A program made the translations under genes and the position numbers. The notes under the pieces are model-generated. The model did not search any database. It had not been told where the DNA came from and saw only the letters and a list, made by a program, of their open reading frames with translations. This document shows, one piece after another, positions 39,544 to 52,314 of a stretch of DNA of 64,000 nt; position 1 is the first letter of the stretch; each line of letters opens with the position of its first letter. Origin of the DNA: Plecoglossus altivelis (lineage: Eukaryota; Chordata; Actinopteri; Osmeriformes; Plecoglossidae); the NCBI GenBank assembly GCA_036571765.1, contig BROE01000007.1, positions 7,447,338-7,511,337 of the forward strand, in the 5' to 3' direction.

Positions 39544-42500
39544 AAGAGAGAGGTGTGAGGATGACAGATTGACTGCCCAGCAGACAGACAAGAGGAAAAT
39601 ATTGAAAGGTTGAATAAGAGAGAAAGAGAGATGGTGGTGATGACTAGCACAACATCAAAAGAGAGATTATTTGGTAACAGAAAGTGTTTCACGTTGACAG
39701 AGGGTTTTATATTCACTAAGCATTGTGGCTTGATGCTATTCCAGCAGGTAAGAACAGATATCTGATATCAGAGATGCAAAAGGATGTCTCCCCAGGGGTG
39801 TCTATGATGCAGGTCCTTAATCTCACTTTCTTCCTCCCAGCAGTTATCATTAGGTCTTCATCAGTACCCAAACCACTACTCACACATTCACTCACAGTCA
39901 GACACCTACAGGGAGTCACTAACAGATGCATACAAACATGAACCCTTTTGCATTCTCACACACCACATATAGACATGCCCTCAGCGCATGCATCCTCCAC
40001 CACTAAACACAGATGTTGAAGTAGAACACATAACTGTGGTTTGCAAGGAATGATATAGCTGCACATCAGCCAGAACCACTGCTCCAGCTGACACCTTCTG
40101 CTGCTGTCGCTACTGCCAGTGATGCTTCCTGCCAGTGATGCTTCCTGCTAGTGATGCTTCCTGCTAGTGATGCTTCCTGCCAGTGATGCTTCCTGCCAGT
40201 GATGCTTCCTGCTAGTGATGCTTCCTGCCAGTGATGCTTCCTGCTAGTGATGCTTCCTGCTAGTGATGCTTCCTGCTAGTGATGCTTCCTGCCAGTGATG
40301 TTCCCTGCTAGTGATGCTTCCTGCTAGTGATGCTTCCTGCTAGTGATGCTTCCTGCCAGTGATGCTTCCTGCCAGTGATGCTTCCTGCCAGTGATGTTTC
40401 CTGCTAGTGATGCTTCCTGCTAGTGATGCTTCCTGCTGCTGGCTCTTCCTGCTAGTGATACTTCCTGCTGCTGGCTCTTCCTGCTAGTGATACTTCCTGC
40501 TGCTGGCTCTTCCTGCTAGTGATACTTCCTGCTGCTGGCTCCTCCTGCTAGTGATGCTTCCTGCTGCTGGCTCTTCAGGCTGCTGTCTAAGAGCGTTGCT
40601 GTCTGATTCTTCAAAAACATACAGGTGCTGAAAATATCTGTCTCATATCCTTACCAGCTTTGTTCTCTATGTTAGTCTATGTCTTCATGCTTTGCATCTT
40701 CACCTCAATGTTTTTATCATCTAGATCTTTTCTTGGCGTCCAACTTCCTGTTTTGTTCTCCCTGACTTTGTCTCTCTATTCTCTCAGTTTTCTAACCCTG
40801 TGTGCATATGATCTCACCTTGTGTGTGTGTGTGTGTCTGTGTGTGTCTGTGTGTGTGTGTGTGTGTGATCTCACTCAGTGCTTGTGTGTGTGTATGTGTT
40901 TGTGTGTGATCTCACCCTGTGTGCTTGTGTGTGTATGTGTGTGTGTGTGATCTCACCCTGTGTGTGAGTGTGTCCTGCAATGCTCCAGAAGCAGATCCAG
41001 GAATCCTGAGAGGAAACCAAGACAGCTGTGCTTCTCCACTGTCTGGCTCCAGCCCTGGCCTGCAGGAACAGCACATTATCCACAGGGGGCGCCACCCTGG
41101 GCACACACACATATGATATACATACATTCAATTTAATTGGAACTTCATTAATCCCTGCAGTTGGTCAGCATACACCCTAGAGTTAACATGCACATTGTAT
41201 TTTTATTTGATTGACTCACACACACACTCTTCTCACCCAGACAGCGGGTCCCTTCGCAGTCGCACCAGAGGTCTTTGGGTGTCCATCATCCAGACGATGA
41301 TCTCTCCATCATGGCTCGCTGTGGCAACAACCCCCAAGGCAGGACAGTGGGCCAAAGCTTGGATGTCTGCCTTGTGGACACGTCCAGACTTCCATGACAT
41401 GTCTGCCTTCATGTACACATCCTGCACAAACAGACACACATTCATTTTTGCAATATATATGTAGTTTATATAGACATTTCTAAGAAAACATCTAAAATGT
41501 ATGTGCAATGTTTTTATCCATGTGTGAAACTTTGACATTACCTTTGCTCCTGTGATGTCGTACTGAACTATTTGCTGGCTCCACCCCACAGCCAGTAGCT
41601 GGTTGTCATGGAGACAGATGATCCTAGTGACCTCAGAGTTTGTGACAGGCTCCAGTTTATGCAAGTTGCAACCATTTAGAAGATTCCACACCTGTACAGG
41701 AGAGACGTTGGAATATCTTTAGTTTCCTGAGATTTCTCCAGTTTGTAAGAAAGTTGTCACTGTTTATTTTTAGCCACTATCTGGTTGCCAGTGGACACCT
41801 GAAAGAGGTTGAGGGTGCATGTCTGTACCTTAATGGTGCCGTTGATGGATGCAGTGATGAGTCGTCTGTGGGAGGAGTCCAACGCCATGCAAGTGACCTC
41901 TTCCTCTCCATGTGCATTGGCAATAGTCATTAGCCATGCTCCAGTTGCCACATCCCACACCAAAACAGTCGAGTCAATTCTCCCAGTTACCACCTGTCTC
42001 AGCGTGGGGTTATAGAGGGCGCAGGAAATGGGGGGTTGCTGGAGTTGTCGCACCCCTCCTTCTTCTCTCCTTTCCCCTCCTCCAATTATCTCCATCTCCT
42101 CTCCTTTCCCTTTCTCTCCCAGCCTCAGCAGAGCCAGGTAGTCCTTACAGCTCACCAGCAAATGGGGTGGAGTCCGTGGAGGAAGAGGAGGAGTCACCAA
42201 GAGGAAGGGGAAATTTCCATACTCTGGGGAGTGGCCTGGCTGCAAGCAGGGGAACTGCAGGTGCACGGTCCTGAGACAGCGATGAGAGGATATGTCCCAC
42301 ACCCTCACCTCCTTCAGAGGGGAGATGGGGGGGGATCAAACTGACAGTATGATTGTCTCATCCACCAGCAGGTACAGTAATTGTACTGGAGCAGCTGCAG
42401 TAATAATGGACCATGTGTGGATGTGTTAACACTGCAGGAGCCTACCGCATCTTTGGAGTAGCTGAGGACTTGAGCCAGTGGCTGGTAGAAGGCCAGGTCC

Positions 42501-43642
42501 AGCACAGTGGTGCTGTGACCCTCCAGCATGGCAACGGGCTGAGACGGCACAAAGCGGTTCCACAAACGCACCACCGGGTCCAGCCCAGCGGTCACCAACA
42601 GACCCAGAGACCGGCTGTAGTCGAAACACTGCACACCCTGTGGGAGAGGGGGAGAGAAAGAAAGAGACAGGACAAGGTGGGGGGAAAGATGAAGATAAAT
42701 AATAAAAAGGTTGAGAATGAGTGAGGGAGAGTGAGAAAGTTTAGAGGAGGAGTGGGTAGAGAACAGAGTGAAACCCTTAGAAGGAAACAGCTGTCATTCC
42801 AGGCCTCTGGTGCCCTGGTGGATGACAATCATTTAGCAGAAAGAGGCCTGACTAACACTCTAAAGATACCCTTCCTGTCACTCTGATTATATTAGTCAGC
42901 ACTGAGGAATAGTGAAGGCCACCATTAAGGTTAAGCTGACCAAAAACACAGTTTATTAGAGCACAAAATGTGTCCTTTCCCCAAGCTTAACAGCAGCTCC
43001 AAAACACCCCCACCCTGTTTAATCACTGTTTCTGCCTGGCTAGACGAATGACACACCCTTGCCACATTCATGGTTCTTCTGCGTGAACTTTCATTATATT
43101 GGTTGCAGGTTGGACCATCCATTGAATATGTGGCCTCATTTATTGAGGAAAACAATGGTTAGACTCAGACGACTGGCTCCATTGAGGTTTTGTTTTGTTC
43201 CTAACTGAATCTGTTCACTTGACCTCTTTATGTGATCCTAAATTAGAGGCAGCTTTTTAGACTATGTCTGTGTGGACGACACTGACCACCTGACTGATTG
43301 AAAAATACAAGTTTGACCTAGAAGCTCATTGGCTGAAAGCTGATGGGTCAAGCCGAACTAGGTCACTATGAGCTTGATTGTTCCAGAGCAGCCTTGAACC
43401 TTGACCTCACTGATCGTCACATAATCTCACAGGACACATAAATGGAAGTCCGTCTCTGCTGTGTGTCCGGAGGGCAGTGGTGCAAGTCAGTGTATCTCAC
43501 ACCACATGATTATGGGACAGCAGCAAATACAGCTCTTCACACCAGCTGTCAACCCCCTCATTTTCCCTTTGGTGTTTTGTTTTACCATCCCATCCAACGT
43601 TATGATCTCACTCTGTAGTCTTGGTGTGTGTGTGCTTACTTT

Positions 43643-43701
<59 letters not shown>

Positions 43702-44737
43702 CTTCGTAATGTTCCAAATATATGGATTCCTTTTGAGGCCTGCATCCATGATGACCACAGACGACTCGTCACTTCCTGATGATGTCATGATGAGATCTGT
43801 GTGGGGATCAAAAAGGACTCTGTTGATTGGTTCTTGGTGGATGGACAGGAGGTGCTGATAAGTCACCAGGTGGCTGTGGTCTCCCAGGTCCTGGTAGAAG
43901 GAGAAAGTTGCAATGTGTCAAATGATAGGATAGACTGTGAAATCATTCTTGTTATAAACGCAGGAGTCTATAGTGTTGACATGGGCATGTGGTGCAGTTT
44001 CATTGGTTCAGGCTCTACCCTTTTCTCCACCATCTTCACTTCACCTCCTGCAGCCAGAGATACAGAGCAGAAGGTGGAGATGAGACCAACCTGCATGTAG
44101 ATCTTCTGTGGTCCATCCTCCTCGCTGAAGGGACTTTCAAACAACCTTGAGAGAGGCAGCAGGAAGAATAGCAGGTGGACCCCACCCCTCTCATCCCCCC
44201 ACAGGAGCAGAGAGCGGCGTCCTGGAGACTGGGAGGGTAAAAACAGAGGGGAAGGGACACGACAGCCAGTCGGCTTACCAATCACTAAAGTCCTGCCACA
44301 AGTGATTTGGATGACCTTATATCCTTGCTGTTAATGTATTTGCTGTAGAAAATAAAATTGTGGAATAGGAATGAGGAAAGTGGTTAAAGTTCCTACCTTG
44401 GTGTCACATGAGTAGCACAAAGCAGTTGGAACATTCCGGAAACCTGTTATGATTGGAATGGAGAAATCAGTGGACGATTTGAAGAAAACAAACTAAAACA
44501 AAAAATAACTGTGAGCCATCAAACCTCATCCTTACCAAACAGGTGGACCTCCTCAAAACAGCTCGCTGTGGAAACGTCAACAAAGTGAATGTCCCTGCTG
44601 CTAGTTGCTATGGCAACCTTATGTACATTGGGCATATGCACGGCGTCAGTGGTCCATCCTCTGAATCTCCTCCTGTTAGCTCCCTGCTCTGTTGGGTCCC
44701 CCGCAAGCTAGATGGAACAGGCCATTAGTGTGTGAGT

Positions 44738-44768
<31 letters not shown>

Positions 44769-46925
44769 GGGTATGTGTGTGCCTGTGTTTGAAACTCACT
44801 TCCAGTGTCTTAAGGATGTGTAGGCGGCTGTTCCACACGGTAAGCAGGCCGCCCTTGGTGACACTGATGTAGCGGAGCGGGGGTGGATGGGGGAGAGCCA
44901 CCACACGGGTCGTTGGCTCCTGCTGCAAGTGGAAAACACAAAGGGGAAGGAGTGAGAAACAAGTGGACTGACAGACCAAGTCAGACAGACAGACAGACAG
45001 ACAGACAGACGGACAGACAGACTGACTGACAGACCAAGTCAGACAGACAGACAGACAGAGCTTAAGTAAAGTGACATATACACAGAGACAGATACAATGA
45101 CTTTGACTGAGATCAAGACTGATAAAGAGACACAGCCAGGGATAGAGAGCAAGCCCGCTCACCTTGTTGTGAGAGCAGTGTGTGATGAGGGGTTCAGTGT
45201 CCAACAGGGCCCCTCTGGGGATGGAGGCAAGGTCTCTCTCTCTGGCCTGCTGCAGCAGGTAGCCACACAGATCCCCCCAGGCAACACTGCCCACACAGGT
45301 GATGTCTACCTGGAGCACACACACACATACCAAAGCTCACAAGATGGTAATCCAGTCAACACATTCTGCATGGTAGTTAGGGTTTGTTGAAGGGCATATT
45401 GAGCATTTGAAAGCAGAGACTACGAAAGTGTGGTCTGTACCATGGGGTAGACTCTTTTTACCTCCTTGTAGAACTTTTCTATCCATCCCCCCTGACTGTC
45501 TGAACCAATCACTGGTCTTAAAACATCCTGGAACTCCTTCAGAGTCATTCCCTTGTCTCCTCTTCCTCCTCTTCCTTCTCTTCCTCTTTTTCCTCCTTTT
45601 CCTCTTTCCTCTCTTTGTACAGTTCTGCTGAACCCTCCATCCTTTGGCTTCCTCTCTGAGGGTGTGCAGCAGGTAAATGCTTCCCTCAGCACCAGCAGAT
45701 GGTCCAGACTGAGTTCCTCCTCAGGACTCATGCTCCAGCCCGGGTCACTGTGGAGACGAGACGTAGATGAACCGACAACTTGACAATGAGATGGATGCAA
45801 CTGTTAGACACAGATGAACACCTATTGTAATGCTTGCAAGCTTTTTCTTATGAATAATTTAACTCAATGAAAAATGTCTATATGGACTGTGGCTTAGCAT
45901 GGGCTGCAGTGTAACTCTATGAGCACACAGCACTCTCTAGTGACAAGAGAGGAGCAGTGCAACAAGCCTATCATTGTTTCCAGCATCACACTGTTCTAAG
46001 TTTTGCTTGTTAACTCTGATTACAATTACATGGAAAAGCTAACACCAACACAGTAGAAACGTTTCACAAAGCCTTTTGTTTAGGGTTAAAGGCAGGATAT
46101 GCATATTTGGGGGAAGGGCTCTGGGGTGAGGTGTGGGTCAAGGCATGTTTCTGTGCTGACACATTGTCCCCCACTTTGTGTCTTCACATTTGATGAGAAC
46201 CAGTTCTTGTGTGGCCATGTTGCCAAGGGCGACCACTAAGTAGAACAATCAGTCACATGACTAGAGATTGTGAGCTGTCCTCTTGTTGACTTGGAGCGTG
46301 CCTGAGTGACTCTTTTACATGTGGCTGGTTCTCGCCATCATCTCCCTCACTAATCATTAATACAGAGCCGCCACCAAGACAATCAGTCTGGGTACACAAT
46401 GAAAAAAGCTCACAATGGATTGTGTCTCAAAATGTGAGAGAGAAAACTGGTCCAGACACAACCATCCTTAGGCCAGGTCCCAGCACGCAAGACGTGCAGT
46501 TTGGAATACAAAACTTGTTTTTCAGGAAAAAAGACAACTCTTTGAGAGTTTCATTGCAATGGAAAACATGTCTACTTGGCAATGTTTTTTGAGATGCTGT
46601 CTGGGAAATAAATCATTGCATCATGTCTTTGGCATTATCTGATCTCCTTATGCATTTCACATACACGTATCTGAGTGATAATGTGGACTATGAAATTTCA
46701 ATCTGACACCAAAAAAATCTTTTACACACCCAGTAGGATTATTCTCATGAATCATTGAACATTATTGAAATGTGACTGGAGTTACAATTGAACATAGGGA
46801 AAATCCATGACAAAGTCTATCTCAATTCAACTAGTAGCCCTGTTGTAAACTCACCAACAACTGCAGCTTGGTATCTCTGTCTCATACACCTCCCAGGGTC
46901 CTCTGCTGTCTCTCTGGACATCCAT
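36013..46925 (-). CDS. WD40-repeat protein with N-terminal EF-hand-like region (WDR49/WDR64/EFCAB8 type)
   Basis: I assembled nineteen coding exons: 46925-46855, 45747-45462, 45309-45163, 44922-44800, 44707-44536, 44443-44397, 44228-44091, 43890-43702, 42637-42446, 42311-41829, 41691-41542, 41421-41237, 41096-40957, 39484-39342, 39184-38970, 38423-38272, 37641-37562, 37275-37129 and 36159-36013. All are in phase and give about 1068 residues. Residues 91-135 (MTLKEFQDVL to DLCGYLL) resemble a degenerate EF-hand pair. Many WD40 blades follow, for example VVRLWNRF, STVLVWDVATG, EIIVWMMD, HVKLWDIS and SARLWTEE. This layout is typical of the WDR49/WDR64/EFCAB8 group, whose members are linked to motile cilia and testis; a ciliary role is inference. 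Residues 69-90 are a Gly/Arg/Lys-rich insert. The C-terminal 180 residues are not recognisable. Which paralogue this is cannot be decided from memory. The small first and last exons are the least certain. Confidence 0.83.
37443..37531. repeat. (GA)n and (CAGA)n repeats in a WD40-gene intron
   Basis: A GA run at 37443-37478 is followed by about eight CAGA units at 37497-37531, ending about 30 bp from the donor of the exon at 37641-37562. Confidence 0.95.
37801..37857. repeat. (CA)n microsatellite
   Basis: A CA run of about 57 bp, preceded by a CT stretch, in an intron of the WD40/EF-hand gene. Confidence 0.97.
39491..39539. repeat. (GA)n microsatellite at a WD40-gene acceptor
   Basis: A GA run of about 49 bp on the plus strand, so a CT run on the gene's sense strand. 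It acts as an extended polypyrimidine tract six bases before the acceptor (39486-39485) of the exon at 39484-39342. Confidence 0.95.
40105..40580. repeat. 16-bp minisatellite in a WD40-gene intron
   Basis: About 28 copies of a 16-bp unit, GTGATGCTTCCTGCTA or its CCA-ending variant. Towards the right end it changes to a longer composite unit that includes CTGCTGGCTCTTC. It fills a third of the 1.5-kb intron between the exons at 41096-40957 and 39484-39342. Each unit contains a TTCC/GGAA core. Confidence 0.93.
40828..40950. repeat. (TG)n-rich tract with repeated GATCTCAC words
   Basis: Several TG runs separated by three or more copies of TGATCTCAC. The array begins at the donor of the WD40-gene exon ending at 40957; on the sense strand the donor GTGAGATCACAC itself resembles the repeated word. 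Confidence 0.85.
43641..43700. repeat. (TG)n microsatellite fused to a splice donor
   Basis: A TG run of about 60 bp. In the sense of the WD40 gene the donor reads AAG followed by GTACACAC, so the repeat begins inside the 5' splice site itself. Confidence 0.95.
44742..44771. repeat. (TG)n followed by a run of 20 G
   Basis: A short TG run leads into twenty consecutive G bases at 44752-44771. It lies 28 bases into the intron downstream of the donor (44799-44798) of the WD40-gene exon 44922-44800; on that sense strand it is a C tract. Confidence 0.95.
44987..45058. repeat. (CAGA)n tetranucleotide repeat
   Basis: Two blocks of CAGA units separated by a CTGACTGA interruption, in an intron of the WD40/EF-hand gene. 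Confidence 0.93.
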
Positions 46926-48824
46926 ACAGACACAGTGCTCTGATCTCCAGCCTACAGAGAGCCTACAACCACTCCTAACAGCCAGCTACTATGAGTCTTC
47001 TCCAGCATCCTCTGGGTTTAAAGAGCAAACGAGTTTGTTCATCTCTCCCCTCCTTCCTCCCTCTCTCGCTCGTCCGAGACCATCCTAATTTCCTGCAAGC
47101 TCTTTGTGGAATGCTTGCGACCGCAAACCAGGGGCTCATCAGTCACAGGAGTGTGACCAGACAACCAGAGGAAGAGGGAGAGAGTCAACACGTCTATGCT
47201 CGAGGACCAGAGGTCGCTAACCATCCATCATACCAGCCGCTCTGGAAGTCACGCTAGCACAAACACATGGTATTTTGCACAGGTTAATGATTTAAAAAGT
47301 TAGGCTGTGTTGTAGAGACCTAGTATAACAACTGTCCCAAAGTGACCAACAAGGAGCAATGTCTTCTCTAGGGCATTCTAGTTTTCCATTTCCCTGGATC
47401 TCTGGGCAGGTTCAAGTGCTAGACATTAACCATTGGTCTAAGCTATTTTAAACTAAGCATCGTAAAAGCTCCATTACATTGTATGATTTTCACTTTGACT
47501 GTGAGAACACAAACACAGAAATGTTCCCTAAATCATTAAGAACAATTTCCTTGGATGCATTGAAACCAGAATGTTAACCATTTTAATTTGATACAGAGTC
47601 GCAATAAATAAATAAATTAAAAAATTAAAAACGTTTTTGAATATATAGCTTGTTAATGCTAGTTGATCAGTTAAGTCTACAGTTGAACTCAATGGACCTA
47701 ATCGTGATAAACTATATTAACCGGCATGCATGGCGGTATGCTCTACGTAGACATCTTACTTCCTGGTTACGTTTGCGTAAACTGTCAGCGACTTAGTCTA
47801 CAGCTGTCATGTCAACAACAACGAAACAACGTTTGGTAGATGTAAAACAAAAGAATGCTATGGATATGTAATCTTCGCGGTGAGGTTAGCTCTTTATGAA
47901 TTTATTCCTTAACTTGCAAAAATGCTGTGCCGGGTTTAAGCATATTCAGTATGGAATACTAGTATGACTATGTAGTACAAGGATAGCTAGACTAGTCAAC
48001 CTGGAAGCTCGGCTGTTTACAAACAAGTCGATAATTAGTTAAACCCAGCTACTGGCCATGTGGACGGTACGTTGCCTATCTAGTTTGGACAAGACCAGTT
48101 TATCCAGGACATTGTAGCGTGTGTGTTAGGGAGGTCCCTTAAACAGTAGCTGTTAAATGTAAAATATCACTTTTGTACAACAAGGTGGCTAGACTGGTGA
48201 TAAATCTGAATGGCTACTTGCCGCATACTGTATTTATATTTAACGCAACGATTTCCTCGTTCTTAAACGATACATTGCAACGTATGAGACAGGGACGCGG
48301 ACTGAAGTCCAATCAGCTGTATCACTGGCAGTTTCTCAAGGGCCATCGTCTCTGATTGAGGTGTGTGTATGAATAAGCGTCTGTGTGTTCTCTTTCAAAT
48401 GATGTATTGTATCCCTAATCAGTCCATTCACTCATGATGAGGAAAATCTGACATTCGGTTGCTAGAAGGCTACTCATTGAGAGGCTGCTGCCGGCTGCCT
48501 GTCCTGCAAAGCTACTAATCATCCATACTGAAATCAAGTTCTTGGCTGTTGAGAGGACAACAAGGTCACCGATCAGCCATTGTATCTCTTCACTCCCCTG
48601 GGCAGTGGGAGGCAGGAGGAGGAGCAGCATCTGAGAGGAGCGAGGGAGCCCACACAGACGACCCGTGAAGGAAGAGAGAGAGAGCTAGACAGACAGGCGC
48701 AAGAGAACACAGAGGAAAAAGACAAAGAAGAAAACATATTAAAGGGTATAAGTCCCCCCCCCCCAACCAACATCACCACGACGACCTGACCAGCGAGAGC
48801 AGAGGTGCCAGCAGCTGCACTGGA
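46926..48824. promoter_or_regulatory. Divergent region WD40 gene / lrrc45
   Basis: About 1.9 kb between two head-to-head start codons. A plausible lrrc45 non-coding first exon ends at about 47879 with the donor CGCG|GTGAGG, and the sequence around 47700-48000 is likely the promoter. A purine-rich 5' UTR segment with a C run lies at 48600-48770. Exact starts are not visible. Confidence 0.4.
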
Positions 48825-51424
48825 ATGGAAGACTTCAGGAGGACGTACCTGCGTGTGTGTAAGGAGGGGGGCGTGGAGCCTCAGGAGTCCATCCTGGTCC
48901 AGCTGCAGGGGACCAGGGGGGCCCTGGAGAGCTCCAGGCTGGACCTGAGAGGACACAGCCTCTCAGCAGACACCTGCAGTGTCCTGGGCAGAGTCCTGCA
49001 CAAGGATACACTCTTTACTGAACTAGCCCTCAGCGATTGCATGCTCAGCGAGGAAGGTACGTGTTAATGGGCAGCGTTAAGCAGTGTGCCACTATCCTTT
49101 TAAGGGTCATTCAAATTTATTATGGTTCGTGTTCACTACATATTTTAGAGTGTAGGTTTGATGATAGTTCAAATCTGTATCTTTAGGTTTTAGTTGCATG
49201 CCTATTACTAACACTTATGTCACTGGTACTTCTCTGGTCTCTGTCATGTCCAGGTGCCAAGCTTCTTCTAAATGGGCTGTATGCCAACACCACAGTTAAG
49301 GTCCTTGATCTGAAGGTACTGACAAAGGCATCACAGACCGTTCTGGCACTACCGAGTCACTTTCCAGCTCGTCTGTTGATGCAGAACGATATGTGTGTTG
49401 CCAGGGTAACAACTTGAGATCGACTGGTGCCGAGACTCTGGGGAAGCTTCTGGCAAGAAACAAGACGCTTCGCAGGTCAGGTGCTGGCTTGTTGCCAGAA
49501 CACGCACCTTGTTGACTAAGCCTTCCCCATAAGCTGTCATATAACTCTGTTCACTGTGTGTGTGTATGTATGTGTGTGTGTGTGTCCTGTTGTAGGCTGG
49601 TTCTGGAGTGGAATGCACTGGGGATGTGGGATGAGGCCTTCTCCATGTTCTGCGAGGGCCTTGCCTCCAACACCACTCTGACACAGCTGGACCTGCGTAA
49701 CAACCAGATAAACCACCAGGGAGCCTCAGAGCTTTCCCAGGCTCTGAAGAGGAACAGTACTTTGCAGGAGCTGGGTGAGACTGGAGGCGAAAACTGCACA
49801 ACTTGTCTCAATCCCTCCTCCACCACCCTCAAACCCCATAGCAGGAGAAGGTCTCCACTGTGTGCTCAGAAGGGTTGGGTTGTGATGGTTCTCTCTGGTG
49901 GTGGGTTCTGTTATCCGTGTGGTTCTAGATCTGCGCTGGAACAACATCGGTCTACTGGGTGGCCGCTCAATTCTGGAGGCTCTGCAGCACAACCGAACCC
50001 TGGTCCAGCTGGAGATGGCTGGGAACAACATCCCCAGCGACACACTCAAAGCCCTCGGTAAGAGCGGTATCCCTCCCTCCTCCATGCCTGATTTATCTCC
50101 CCTTCCAGGGTCTGACTCCCCCCTATCTCTGTCCTTCAGAACAGGCCATGGAGCACAACTCAGACAGACAGACCACGCTGAGAGAGAGCCGCAGCAGAAC
50201 CCAGGTCCTCAGCAAGGAAATCCAGATCCTGAAGGAGGAGAAAGGCCGACAGGTAAACCTGTTTCCAAACGACCTTGGTGTCCCAGTCGCTGTTTCAAAA
50301 TACTAACTTTTTGCTGCTGTCACTGTAGTTCCTGAGTCTGATGGAGACCATCGACAAGCAGAGAGATGAGATGGGCCGCAGCAGCAGGTCAGCGTGAGTG
50401 GATGTCTAACTGGGTTTGGCTGGGTGGGCTTGGAGGACTGGATGTCTTAGAGGGTCTGGGGAGAGACAGGCAGCGTGGCCTGCTCGAGCCAGTCTGTAGA
50501 TGTCACTTTCTTCATGTGCCCTCCTCCATCCTCCCCTCCTACAGGTCCACCTCCATCCATGTGGGCCAGTTACAGGAAGCCCTGAATGACAGGAAGTCGG
50601 TTGTCAACTCTCTCACCGCCAAGTAAGCAACCAGCTCATCTGTGCCAATCCTCACCACGTCACCACCTCCACTCCTCGCCACCTTCATCGCTCACTACCT
50701 CCACCCTTCACTACCTCCATCCCTCACTACTTCCACCCTCCACCCCTCACTACCTCCACCCCTCACTACCTCCACCTTCCACCCCTCACTACCTCCACCA
50801 GGATATTAGGTATCTCATTTGTATCCTGTTCTGGGTCTGCCACTATTATTAACTCAGTTCTCAGGTAGAGCGGCAGAGAGGAAGGGACTCTATGGACCTA
50901 GGTGACCCACTTATGGTGGGCTCAATGTTACAGAGGACACTTACATACTTAGTATTTAGTCATTGTAATGGAAAGGGAACCTAACTCACACACAGACCAA
51001 ATTCTAACCTGTGTGTGTGTGTGTGTGTGCATGTGTGCGTGCGCGTGCGTGCGGGTGTGCAGGCTGCAGATGACGGAAGCAGCGTTGACTCTGTCGGAGC
51101 AGAAGAACCACAGCCTGCAGGAGCTGCTGGGGCGGCTGAAGAGGGAGAAGGACGAGCAGAGGGAACGACAGAGCAGGGAGAGAAAGAAGGAGCAGGAGGT
51201 AGGGAGAAAGGGAGGAGCACAGAGAGAGAGGAGAAAATGGAAGTTATTGACTTGTGTATAACTCTACGTGTGTGTGTGTTAAAGGATGGCGCTCTGAGGG
51301 AGGGGAAGCTGCTCAGAGAGATGAACAACATGTCAGAGACCAGCCTGCTGCTCAAGAACAAGGTGCCATTTGTGTACCCAAGTGACAAATGATGCAGTAA
51401 GCATAAGCCTTGTAAAAATCAAGT

Positions 51425-51475
<51 letters not shown>

Positions 51476-52263
51476 TGTGTGTGCGTGCGTGCGTGCATGC
51501 GTGTGTGTGCGCACCAGATGGATGAGATGGAGCGCAGGTGTAAGACCCAACAGGACGTGATCTTTGAGCTGAAGCAGGAGCTCACCAACAGCACAGCAGA
51601 GCTGAAGCTGAGGCTTGCTCAGGCAGAAGGTGACACGCTCTCACACACAAACACACTCGGACGCTACCTCCTGGACACACGCATGCTTTCGGTTTCTCTC
51701 TCTCGCGCGCTCTCTAACTCTTCCTCCCTCTCTAACTCACTTGCCGTCTGTCCCTCCCCCAGAGCGTCTGGACCTGGAGAAGAAGAGGTCTAAACAGACT
51801 GTGGAGGACATAGACAGCCTAAGGCAGAAAGAGGTAGAGAGATGGACCGAGCAAAGGCCTGCTGGTAATATTCTCTTGATGAGTGAGAAGTCGCACAACT
51901 TATGAGGTTGTATGTGCGTGCGTGTGACCAGGTGGACCACGTGAATCGTCATCTGGAGGAGAGTGAGAGAGCTCTACAGGAGAGGATCCTCAAACTGGAG
52001 GGACAGCGCATTCACCTGGAGGAGGTTCATGAGCACGCACACATGCATGTATGCAAACATCCCTGATGTTAGCGGCACAGCTTGTAGTTACATTAGCTGT
52101 GTGTGTGTGTGTGCGTGTGTGTGTGTGTGCCTACATACAGGAGCTGAGCAGGGCCAAGGCAGCGTGTGTGACTGAGAGGGCCCAAGCAGAGGAGGAAATG
52201 GGGAAGATGCGCGCCCAAATCCGCCTGGAAGAGGTAGACTATACACACCTGGATGTGAACATA

Positions 52264-52314
<51 letters not shown>

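Noticed and set aside
40105..40580. CRISPR-like array
   Set aside because: Units are contiguous with no unique spacers, the region is an intron of a vertebrate-type gene, and no cas genes are present. The other arrays fail for the same reason.
46991..47257. 88-codon plus-strand open frame between the WD40 gene and lrrc45
   Set aside because: No conserved motif and no matching splice structure; it lies in the promoter-flank region of the minus-strand WD40 gene.
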